Assembly: GCF_003594935.2 (NCBI RefSeq)
Contig: NZ_CP043342.1
Span: forward strand, 2,480,001 to 2,544,000
Length of the DNA: 64,000 nucleotides
DNA from: Enterobacter huaxiensis
GTDB lineage: Bacteria > Pseudomonadota > Gammaproteobacteria > Enterobacterales > Enterobacteriaceae
Direction: 5' to 3'
The stretch's first letter is position 1. Each line of letters starts with the position of its first letter. Both the position numbers and the translations under genes were made by a program. The notes beneath the pieces were generated by a model that saw only the letters and a list, made by a program, of their open reading frames with translations, ran no database searches and was not told the DNA's origin. This document shows positions 57,550 through 64,000 of the stretch, piece after piece.

Positions 57550-58885
57550 AATTCAGATCGGGTAATTTTGCGGCAACGTTTTTCTCTATCCCAATAAGCG
57601 GCATAAGATTGTCCACGGCTGAAGCGTAATTAATTGCCGAGCTCCAGCCATCATATTCAGCGATTATTTTCGCGGTGGTTGCCTGCCAGACATCCTGTTC
57701 AACGCTGAGCAAATCGTTAATGCTGCGCTTGCTCAGGGTGTATTCATTCTTGTAAACGTCACGGGCGCGCAACGCACTTTCCAGCTGCTGCCGCCCCGCC
57801 TCCATGCGCCCGCGCGCACCGGTCCAGTCAGCCTGCGCGACGGAAGCCTTTTGCAGCACATCGAACCGCGCCTGGTCAACCTGAGAAGATGCCATTGCCC
57901 GAGCACCTTCTGCCTGTCGCACGCGTGCAGAGACCGCGCCTCCCTGGTAGATTGGCGCGTCAATATTGACCTGTATCTGGTCGTCCCAGTAGGAACGGTT
58001 ATCCGATTCATAGCGCGTGCGGCCGCCCTTAAGGCTTAGCGTCGGCCAGTGCTGAGACCTGGCCGTTTCGACGCCATACTGCGCCGAGCGCTCCATGTTC
58101 TGCGCCGCCATCACCGCCGGGATCAATGAATAATCAATACGGTTGACGGAATCCTGCTCCACGGCCAGATTCGCCGGCACCGGGGAGTATTTTTCCGCCT
58201 GCATGCCGGTCAGAACCGCGAGCCTTGCGCGGGCGCTGTTAAGCGATGCGGTATACTGCTCCACCGTGGCCTGCATTCCGGCAATTCGCGTGCGGGTCTG
58301 GAGCTCGTCGGATGTCGAGCTCACGCCAGCATCCGCGCGCAGCTTTGCCAGCTGCGCAACGTTGTTAAGCGCCTGGACATTCTCCCTGGCCGCCTGCAAC
58401 AGATCCGTATAGCGCTTGACCTCCACGTAGCTGAGGGCCGTTTTTTCCGCCACGTCAGACAGCGTACCCATCAACTGGAAGCGATAACTATCACGCTGAG
58501 CTGAACTCTGACTAATGCTGTTGTTGGTCTTGCCAAAGTCATAAATCAGCTGCGTCAGGCTCAATCCCCAGGCAGCGGAATTCCTCAGCGATCCGCTGGA
58601 ATCTGTCGTTTGGCTGTGACCCGTACTGCCGTTCAATGATATTTGCGGCATCCAACCGCTGCGCGCTTCATCTATTTGCGCCTGACCAATGCCCAACTGT
58701 GCAGCCTGATGGCTCACGGAGGGATCGCGATCGATAGCAAACAGAATACTTTCTTTTAAGGTTGTTGCGGCAACTGGCGCAAAACCCGCCTGGCTGCTAT
58801 TGGCATATGCCGTATTTACCGTCATCGCAATAATTGCTACAGCGGCTGGAAATCTGAATAACATGTAGTTTTGAAATATAGTCAT
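57548..58885 (-). CDS. TolC-family outer membrane channel for type I secretion
   Basis: The protein has 445 residues with a signal peptide (FRFPAAVAIIAMTVNTAYA) and two repeated OEP regions of long helices and strands: LKESILFAIDRDPSVSHQAA, SGWMPQISLNGSTGHS, QLIYDFGKTNN and, in the second half, DAPIYQGGAVSARVRQAEG. It would form the outer membrane pore for the HlyD/ABC pair. The ATG at 58885 has AGGGGGAT upstream, which decides against the frame start at 58927. It lies 120 bp upstream of the adhesin gene, probably cotranscribed. In Salmonella bap the TolC-like gene lies downstream of bapA. Confidence 0.92.
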   Translation of the reverse strand: MTIFQNYMLFRFPAAVAIIAMTVNTAYANSSQAGFAPVAATTLKESILFAIDRDPSVSHQAAQLGIGQAQIDEARSGWMPQISLNGSTGHSQTTDSSGSLRNSAAWGLSLTQLIYDFGKTNNSISQSSAQRDSYRFQLMGTLSDVAEKTALSYVEVKRYTDLLQAARENVQALNNVAQLAKLRADAGVSSTSDELQTRTRIAGMQATVEQYTASLNSARARLAVLTGMQAEKYSPVPANLAVEQDSVNRIDYSLIPAVMAAQNMERSAQYGVETARSQHWPTLSLKGGRTRYESDNRSYWDDQIQVNIDAPIYQGGAVSARVRQAEGARAMASSQVDQARFDVLQKASVAQADWTGARGRMEAGRQQLESALRARDVYKNEYTLSKRSINDLLSVEQDVWQATTAKIIAEYDGWSSAINYASAVDNLMPLIGIEKNVAAKLPDLN

Positions 58886-59645
58886 TTTATCCCCCTGACT
58901 CTGAGTGTTGTCGAGATACTTACCCAAAAGAGGTAGCGATAATTAGACAAATATCCTTTTCTCCGTAATTGCTAAATTTAAGGTATAAGTCCCCTATTCC
59001 CATTCCTGACGGAAGTGAGAGCTGACCAGGGTATTTTCAAAATTAGGAATTTACTTATTTTTTTAGCTCGTTCGGAGCATAACAAAATGCTTAAATTGCA
59101 ACTACACCTGCAATGTTAACGAGGTGTTACATTTAAGAAAATTCATAAGGTTTCTGTACAATTGGTCAAAAATGGCCTTTCAAACGAAACAAATAAAGCC
59201 ATTGTTATTTAAGTAAAATTCCTAAAAGAGATGCTGCACAATTTTGGGTTAATTTCTTAATGGGTCAAACACAAAGATTTTCAAAGTACTGTCAATTTAA
59301 GTAACCTCAGAAATGAGGGCGATATTATATTCCAGTGATATTCAAATTTTAGGAATAAACATCTATAAGCGGTCGATTTATCAGACAGAGCGATCTGTTA
59401 TGTCAAACTAAACAGACATATAAGCCAAATGAATATATAAAACAGTCTATTAACATGCCCCTTAAACCTCCAGAACACTTTAATTCATTTTGATTAATGG
59501 GATTTTAATAATCACTCAACCTTACCATTAGGACTACCTCTTCATCCCTCACCGCATGAAATGTCCTGGAATGCCATCGGTGATTCCCTTTCACTGCAAA
59601 TGCTGTATTATGCAACTTATTGCGACATTTTGCAGGATCTAGGCC
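58886..59645. promoter_or_regulatory. 760-bp AT-rich non-coding region upstream of the adhesin locus
   Basis: No gene is seen. ATTTAAG occurs at 58976, 59131, 59207 and 59295. Two of these extend into near-copies, ATTTAAGAAAATTCATAAGG (59131) and ATTTAAGTAAAATTCCTAA (59207). ATTCCTAA occurs three times (59041 minus, 59218 plus, 59347 minus). ATTGCA-N8-TGCAAT lies at 59095-59114. TTTGGGTTAAT (59243) and AAAATTCCTAAAA (59215) also occur upstream of the two-HTH regulator. The length and composition suggest complex control, possibly with H-NS. Confidence 0.6.
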
Positions 59646-60389
59646 GTGCACAAAACCGCCAGACAGAAATATGTTCTTGATATTATTAGCGAACAAGGCC
59701 AAGCCAGCATCACCGAGCTTGCAGAAAAGTTGCAGGTATCTGCTGACACTATCCGCCGCGACCTCACCGACCTTGAGAATCAGGGACTGGCTCAGAAGAA
59801 CCACGGCGGCGCAATCGCCCTCAATCTTTCCGCGATGAATCGCCGGGGAAGAAACACGCTTCTGCCGGATACGAAACAGCGGCTGGGTAAACAGGTCGCA
59901 GAATACGTACCGGCCGGTTCGACGCTGTTTCTGGACGCAGGAAGTACCGTGCTGTCGGTAGCAATGTTTCTTAAAGGGCCGCTGACGGTCATCACCACCT
60001 CACTGGATATCGCCCAGCACTTCAGCGATCGGGAAGACATTGAACTGATCCTGCTCGGGGGAAAATGGGACAAGGCGCAGCGTCTGTTTGCCGGAAGCGC
60101 CACCCTCTCCCTGCTGTCGCGCTATCGTGCGGATATCGCCATTCTTGGCGCGTGCGCGATCCACGCCGAGCTTGGGCTAAGCGCCAGTAAAGAAGCCGAT
60201 GCGGAGGTGAAGCGCGCAATGCTGGCGGCCAGCCATGAACGCTGGGTCGTTGCCGACCATCTGAAACTTAACCACTGCGAACCTTATCTGGTTTCCGGAT
60301 TATCTGAGATACATCAGCTGTTTTTAGACAGGCCCTGGGCAGAGCTCGGGGACAGTAGCGCACTGCAGGTCACTGTTTGCGCAAAATAA
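59646..60389 (+). CDS. DeoR-family transcriptional regulator
   Basis: The protein has 247 residues. The N-terminal DeoR HTH reads RQKYVLDIISEQGQASITEL and LQVSADTIRRDLTDLENQG (about 6-50), followed by a sugar-phosphate-binding domain with DAGSTVLSVA, LLGGKWDKAQRLFAG and a KRAMLAASHERWVVADH block. The start is GTG at 59646, preceded by AGGATCTAGG; no ATG gives the full HTH. The next gene, an oxidoreductase, starts 13 bp after its stop, so it is probably autoregulated with that gene. The effector sugar phosphate is unknown. Confidence 0.88.
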   Translation: MHKTARQKYVLDIISEQGQASITELAEKLQVSADTIRRDLTDLENQGLAQKNHGGAIALNLSAMNRRGRNTLLPDTKQRLGKQVAEYVPAGSTLFLDAGSTVLSVAMFLKGPLTVITTSLDIAQHFSDREDIELILLGGKWDKAQRLFAGSATLSLLSRYRADIAILGACAIHAELGLSASKEADAEVKRAMLAASHERWVVADHLKLNHCEPYLVSGLSEIHQLFLDRPWAELGDSSALQVTVCAK

Positions 60390-60402
60390 CGTGGAGAAGG
60401 TC

Positions 60403-61470
60403 ATGAATAAAGGTAAAACAATTAACGTTGCGCTGATCGGATATGGCTTTGTGGGCAAGACCTTCCATGCCCCGCTGATTGAGTCCGTCGACGGGCTTAC
60501 GCTGGCGGTGGTCTCTTCCCGTAATGAAGAGAAGGTGAAACGCGATCTTCCGGAGGTTCTGGTTGTCGCCACGCCGGAAGAGGCGATTCAACACCCGGAT
60601 GTTGACCTGGTCGTAATTGCCTCCCCCAACGCCACCCATGCCCCGCTGGCGACCCTCGCCCTGAATTCCGGGAAGCACGTGGTGGTCGATAAACCCTTCA
60701 CCCTCGACATGCAGGAAGCCCGGGATCTGATCGCCCTCGCTGAAGAAAAGCAGCTACTCCTGTCCGTCTTCCATAACCGCCGCTGGGATAGCGACTTCCT
60801 CGGCATTAAGCAGGTCATGGAGCAGGGTAAAATCGGCAAGGTTAAGCATTTTGAGTCCCACATCGACCGCTTCCGTCCGGAAGTGCGCGCACGCTGGAGA
60901 GAACAAAATGTGCCGGGCAGCGGCCTGTGGTTTGACCTGGGGCCGCATCTTATCGATCAGACCCTCCAGCTTTTTGGCCTGCCGCAGTCCGTACAGGGCA
61001 ATATCGCGACGCTGCGCGCTGGCGCGGAAATTAATGACTGGGCGCACGTGGTGCTGAATTACCCGGAACATAAAGTGGTGCTGCACTGCAGCATGCTGGT
61101 TGCAGGCGGCACCTCCCGCTTTGCCGTGCACGGCGACAAAGCCAGCGTGGTGAAGGCGCGTATCGATCAGCAGGAAGTGCAGCTGCTGGCGGGCGTAATT
61201 CCCGGCAGCGAAGGCTGGGGCGAAGACAGTGACGATATGGTGCTGTTTGATGCCAACGGTGAAACCTCACGCGTTGAGACCCCGAAAGGCGATCAGCGCC
61301 AGTACTACATCGGCGTGCGCGATGCATTGACGGGCAGGATCGAGAATCCGGTTCATCCTGTTGAAGCGCTGGCGGTGATGGCGGTACTTGAAGCGGCGGT
61401 TAAATCATCGGAGAAAGGGTCAACGCAGGCGCTGGAATTAACAGCTGAAGAGCGTGCTCTGCTGGGTTAA
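60403..61470 (+). CDS. Gfo/Idh/MocA-family oxidoreductase, YdgJ-like
   Basis: The protein has 355 residues. The NAD(P)-binding fold starts NVALIGYGFVGKTFHAPLI, with the family motif VVVDKPFTLDM (Lys about 93) and SVFHNRRWDSDFLGIKQVM. The second half contains GSGLWFDLGPHLIDQTLQLFG, with the probable catalytic His. It resembles E. coli YdgJ at roughly half identity, from memory. Such enzymes oxidise or reduce sugars and inositols. GGAGAAGG precedes the ATG at 60403; a GTG at 60391 is less likely. It is cotranscribed with the DeoR gene and followed by a REP pair. Confidence 0.88.
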   Translation: MNKGKTINVALIGYGFVGKTFHAPLIESVDGLTLAVVSSRNEEKVKRDLPEVLVVATPEEAIQHPDVDLVVIASPNATHAPLATLALNSGKHVVVDKPFTLDMQEARDLIALAEEKQLLLSVFHNRRWDSDFLGIKQVMEQGKIGKVKHFESHIDRFRPEVRARWREQNVPGSGLWFDLGPHLIDQTLQLFGLPQSVQGNIATLRAGAEINDWAHVVLNYPEHKVVLHCSMLVAGGTSRFAVHGDKASVVKARIDQQEVQLLAGVIPGSEGWGEDSDDMVLFDANGETSRVETPKGDQRQYYIGVRDALTGRIENPVHPVEALAVMAVLEAAVKSSEKGSTQALELTAEERALLG

Positions 61471-61476
61471 AAAACA

Positions 61477-61557
61477 GGCCGGGTAGCGCTGCGCTTACCC
61501 GGCCTACGATTCAGGGCCGTTCACAGGCCCGTGCAGGCGTAGCGCCGCCGGGCCATA
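61477..61557. repeat. REP pair between the YdgJ-like gene and cybB
   Basis: GGCCGGGTAGCGCTGCGCTT with ACCCGGCCTAC (61478-61507) and, further on, GCAGGCGTAGCGCCGCCGGG with CCATAG (61533-61557) are REP-type units in the spacer between convergent genes. Confidence 0.78.
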
Positions 61558-61564
61558 GGGCTGG

Positions 61565-62095
61565 CTACGGCCGCTTTTTCGGCATCATGCGCAGCAGCGT
61601 GTTGTCCTTCCAGAAATAGTGATGCATCAGCGCCGCCAGGGCGTGCAGGCCGATGACGAAATAGCCCAGGTTTGCCAGCGTGACGTGCCATTCTTTAAGC
61701 ATATCTACCAGGTCAAAATTCCCTTCCGCCGCGTGCGGCATCACCATACCGAAGGCAAACCAGTCGTTACCCCGGTTGTACATCATCACAATGCCGATCA
61801 GCGGCAGCGCGATAAACAGCACATATACAATCAGATGGCCCAGGTGCGACATGCCGGTGATCATCGCTTTGGGTTTTGGCTGAATGGGCGGCGCCGGGAA
61901 TTTGAGACGGATGAGCAGTCTTGCCACCATCAGTACCAGGATTGAGATCCCGCAGGACACATGGATCATATTAATCAGCGGGCGGTCGCTCCGCGGGAAA
62001 AAGCCTCTGAACTCCATGGCGCAATAGGCCACGATGACTAACAGAAACACCAGCCAGTGGATACCTATTTGCAGGCCTGTATATTTAGTGCGCAT
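61565..62095 (-). CDS. cybB: CybB, cytochrome b561
   Basis: The protein has 176 residues, identical in length to E. coli CybB, with four membrane helices. Histidines in GIHWLVFLLV (residue 13), NMIHVSCGISILV and the last helix GLHALAALMHHYFWKDNTLL provide the haem ligands. It oxidises ubiquinol and can pass electrons to superoxide. CAGGAAATTAC precedes the start. The neighbours gapC and aldA are as in E. coli; the E. coli genes hokB and trg next to it are replaced by the adhesin region. Confidence 0.95.
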   Translation of the reverse strand: MRTKYTGLQIGIHWLVFLLVIVAYCAMEFRGFFPRSDRPLINMIHVSCGISILVLMVARLLIRLKFPAPPIQPKPKAMITGMSHLGHLIVYVLFIALPLIGIVMMYNRGNDWFAFGMVMPHAAEGNFDLVDMLKEWHVTLANLGYFVIGLHALAALMHHYFWKDNTLLRMMPKKRP

Positions 62096-62285
62096 GTAAT
62101 TTCCTGATGAATGACAAATACAGCGTCAACATAATCCGCTTTCCTTAAAAATTCATTAACTTTTCTGTATGGTTTTTCAGATACTTCCCCGCGCATGAAG
62201 CATCTTCAATTGCCGCCCCGCCCGTCATGGTCTAAGCCTGGATGAGTTCAAACTGTCGCATCGACACGTTCACCAGGAGTAAACC

Positions 62286-63287
62286 ATGAGTAAAATTGGC
62301 ATTAACGGATTTGGACGTATTGGACGCCTTGTTCTGCGTCGCCTTCTTGAAACCCAGGACAGCAACAGCGTCGTCGCCATCAACGACCTGACCTCCCCCA
62401 AAGTGCTGGCGTATTTGCTCAAGCATGATTCCAACTACGGTGGCTTTCCGTGGAGCGTGGATTTCACGGAAGATTCGCTGATCGTTGACGGAAAAACCAT
62501 CTCGGTTTACGCAGAAAAAGAGGCAAAGCATATCCCGTGGAAAGCGGCTGGGGTGGATATCGTCGTCGAATGCACCGGTTTTTATACCTCGGAAGAAAAA
62601 TCCCGCGCCCATCTGGATGCCGGCGCCAAAAAGGTGCTGATCTCAGCCCCGGCGGGAGAGATGAAAACCATTGTGTTCAACGTCAACGACGACACCATTG
62701 ATGCCAGCGATACCATCATTTCCGTCGCCTCCTGTACGACCAACTGCCTGGCCCCTCTGGCTAAAGCCCTCCACGACGCCTTCGGCATTAAAGTTGGGAC
62801 CATGACCACCATTCATGCCTATACCGGGACGCAGGCGCTGGTGGACGGTCCGCGCGGTAAAGATCTGCGCGCCTCCCGCGCCGCAGCGGAAAATATCATC
62901 CCGCACACGACCGGCGCCGCCAAAGCGATTGGCCTTGTTATCCCGGCGCTGAGCGGCAAGCTCAAAGGACACGCGCAGCGCGTGCCGGTCAAAACCGGTT
63001 CGGTGACGGAGCTGGTGGCGATTCTGGAGAAAAAGGTGACGGTAGAAGAGATCCATGCCGCGCTGAAAAAAGCCACGCAGGGGAATAAATCGTTTGGCTA
63101 TACCGACGAAGAGATCGTCTCTTCGGACGTGATTGGCTCGCACTATGGCTCGGTGTTTGACGCAACCCAGACCGAAGTCAGCGAGGCGGGCGACGTGCAG
63201 CTGGTCAAAGCCGTTGCCTGGTATGACAACGAATACGGATTCGTTACGCAGCTGGTGCGTACGCTGGATAAATACGCGTCGCTGTAA
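62286..63287 (+). CDS. gapC: GapC, glyceraldehyde-3-phosphate dehydrogenase (intact)
   Basis: The protein has 333 residues with no interruption, whereas gapC is a pseudogene in E. coli K-12. It starts [19 protein letters not shown] (NAD-binding). The active-site motif SCTTNCLAP has Cys150, and [13 protein letters not shown] is the usual C-terminal block. It oxidises glyceraldehyde 3-phosphate using NAD in glycolysis. CAGGAG precedes the ATG. The gene lies divergent from cybB across a 190-bp spacer, with convergent aldA downstream. Confidence 0.95.
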   Translation: MSKIGINGFGRIGRLVLRRLLETQDSNSVVAINDLTSPKVLAYLLKHDSNYGGFPWSVDFTEDSLIVDGKTISVYAEKEAKHIPWKAAGVDIVVECTGFYTSEEKSRAHLDAGAKKVLISAPAGEMKTIVFNVNDDTIDASDTIISVASCTTNCLAPLAKALHDAFGIKVGTMTTIHAYTGTQALVDGPRGKDLRASRAAAENIIPHTTGAAKAIGLVIPALSGKLKGHAQRVPVKTGSVTELVAILEKKVTVEEIHAALKKATQGNKSFGYTDEEIVSSDVIGSHYGSVFDATQTEVSEAGDVQLVKAVAWYDNEYGFVTQLVRTLDKYASL

Positions 63288-63290
63288 AGC

Positions 63291-63317
63291 AAAACCCCTC
63301 TCCGCGGAGAGGGGGTT
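63291..63317. terminator. Terminator between gapC and aldA
   Basis: CCCCTCTCC-GC-GGAGAGGGG forms a strong stem. On the minus strand it is followed by TTTTGC after the aldA stop; on the plus strand the T-tract after gapC is weak. Confidence 0.82.
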
Positions 63318-63322
63318 CAGTA

Positions 63323-64000
63323 TTAGGACTGCAAATAGACCACCTGCGTTTGCAGATATTCATTCAGGCCATGCTTGCCGTCTGCCCCGCCAATACCGGA
63401 TTTTCGCCAGCCCGCGTGGAAGCCCTGCATGGCTTCAAAGTTTTCGCGGTTGATGTAGGTTTCGCCAAACTTCAGCCCTTTAATCGCCTTCATGGCGACG
63501 TTCAGGTCCTGCGTATAAATTGACGACGTCAGGCCGTAGTCGCTGTCGTTTGCCATCCTCAGGGCCTCTTCCAGCGTGTCGAAGACAACCACCGGCAGAA
63601 CGGGGCCAAACGTCTCTTCATGCATGATGGCCATCTCCTGGCGCACGTCCAGCAGCAGGGTTGGCGGATAGTAATAGCCTTTCCCCTCTACCGCCCTGCC
63701 GCCGAGCGCGACCGTCGCCCCTTCCTGCACCGCGCGAGCCACCTTCTGCTCCACGCGCTCCAGCGCCGCGGCGTTGATCAGCGGCCCCATGGCAATATCG
63801 GTACGCTCAGCCGGGTTGCCAAACTGCACGGCCTTCATCGCCTCGCCCAGGCGATTCACAAAGCGATCGTAAATCCCTTTCTGCACGTATACGCGCTCGG
63901 CGCAGTTACACACCTGCCCGGTATTGATCACGCGGGAATCGACAATCGCTTTGACCGCCAGCTCAAGGTTGGCGTCGTCCATCACGATGGCCGGCGCTTT
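63323..64000 (-). CDS. aldA: AldA, lactaldehyde dehydrogenase A, 5' part cut by the window
   Basis: About 226 C-terminal residues of the ~479-residue enzyme are inside the window; the frame is open at the right edge. The catalytic cysteine lies in NTGQVCNCAERVYVQKGIYD, and EETFGPVLPVV and NDSDYGLTSSIYTQ are aldehyde dehydrogenase motifs. The end (NEYLQTQVVYLQS) matches E. coli AldA. It oxidises lactaldehyde and glycolaldehyde with NAD in fucose and rhamnose breakdown. Its place beside gapC and cybB agrees with E. coli. Confidence 0.95.
   Translation of the reverse strand, partial: KAPAIVMDDANLELAVKAIVDSRVINTGQVCNCAERVYVQKGIYDRFVNRLGEAMKAVQFGNPAERTDIAMGPLINAAALERVEQKVARAVQEGATVALGGRAVEGKGYYYPPTLLLDVRQEMAIMHEETFGPVLPVVVFDTLEEALRMANDSDYGLTSSIYTQDLNVAMKAIKGLKFGETYINRENFEAMQGFHAGWRKSGIGGADGKHGLNEYLQTQVVYLQS

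Noticed and set aside
58921..58945. AGGTAGCG resembling an ops (RfaH) element upstream of the tolC-like gene
   Set aside because: It is on the plus strand, opposite to transcription of the secretion genes, and lacks the full GGCGGTAGCGT sequence.
59505..59804. 99-codon minus-strand frame before the DeoR gene
   Set aside because: It mostly overlaps the DeoR HTH coding region and has no ribosome binding site or known similarity.

Overview
The window looks like chromosome of a gamma-proteobacterium of the family Enterobacteriaceae, most likely Enterobacter or a close relative. The basis is strong protein similarity, as I recall the E. coli K-12 sequences, to the E. coli rlhA-to-aldA segment, together with REP elements and fairly GC-rich coding sequence. 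No tRNA, rRNA, insertion sequence, phage gene or CRISPR array is visible.

Left part (1-26.1 kb). The E. coli order rlhA, sutR, ydcO (benE), ydcL, tehB, tehA, ydcK, rimL, opgD, ydcJ, ydcI, trg is kept, but interrupted by four accessory blocks. These are an AraC regulator with a divergent EamA exporter (3.7-5.7 kb), a DppA-like peptide-binding protein with a divergent PepT-like peptidase (6.5-9.4 kb), an aminotransferase/amino-acid-binding-protein operon with a divergent LysR gene and a carboxylesterase (14.7-19.1 kb), and a membrane PQQ-dependent dehydrogenase between ydcI and trg (21.9-24.3 kb). The Trg receptor ends in NWETF, which E. coli Trg lacks.

Middle part (26.2-32.3 kb). frmA and frmR, without frmB, carry a CsoR-type operator. 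They are followed by an ElaB-like membrane-anchored protein, a small unknown protein, the connector cluster ycgZ / ymgA-like / ariR, a LuxR-HTH plus EAL protein with a degraded EAL loop, and an unrecognised two-HTH regulator. This block is visibly AT-rich and looks like a regulatory module for surface and biofilm behaviour.

Adhesin locus (32.3-58.9 kb, minus strand). A TolC-family outer membrane protein, a 7198-residue secreted adhesin, a type I secretion ABC transporter and an HlyD-type adaptor form a complete type I secretion locus. The adhesin has a BapA-type N-terminal prefix, about 56 Ig-like domains of one class, about seven of a second class, a probable six-unit FG-GAP/integrin-like calcium propeller, an RTX motif and a C-terminal secretion region. 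Within the first class, sets of six domains repeat as a unit of 1797 bp (sometimes 1794 bp), seen as eight evenly phased landmarks. The 760-bp AT-rich region upstream of the tolC-like gene shares two sequence words with the region upstream of the two-HTH regulator gene 27 kb away, which suggests that regulator controls the locus.

Right part (59.6-64 kb). A DeoR-family regulator and a YdgJ-like Gfo/Idh/MocA oxidoreductase are followed by cybB, an intact gapC and the 3' part of aldA, which again match the E. coli neighbourhood.
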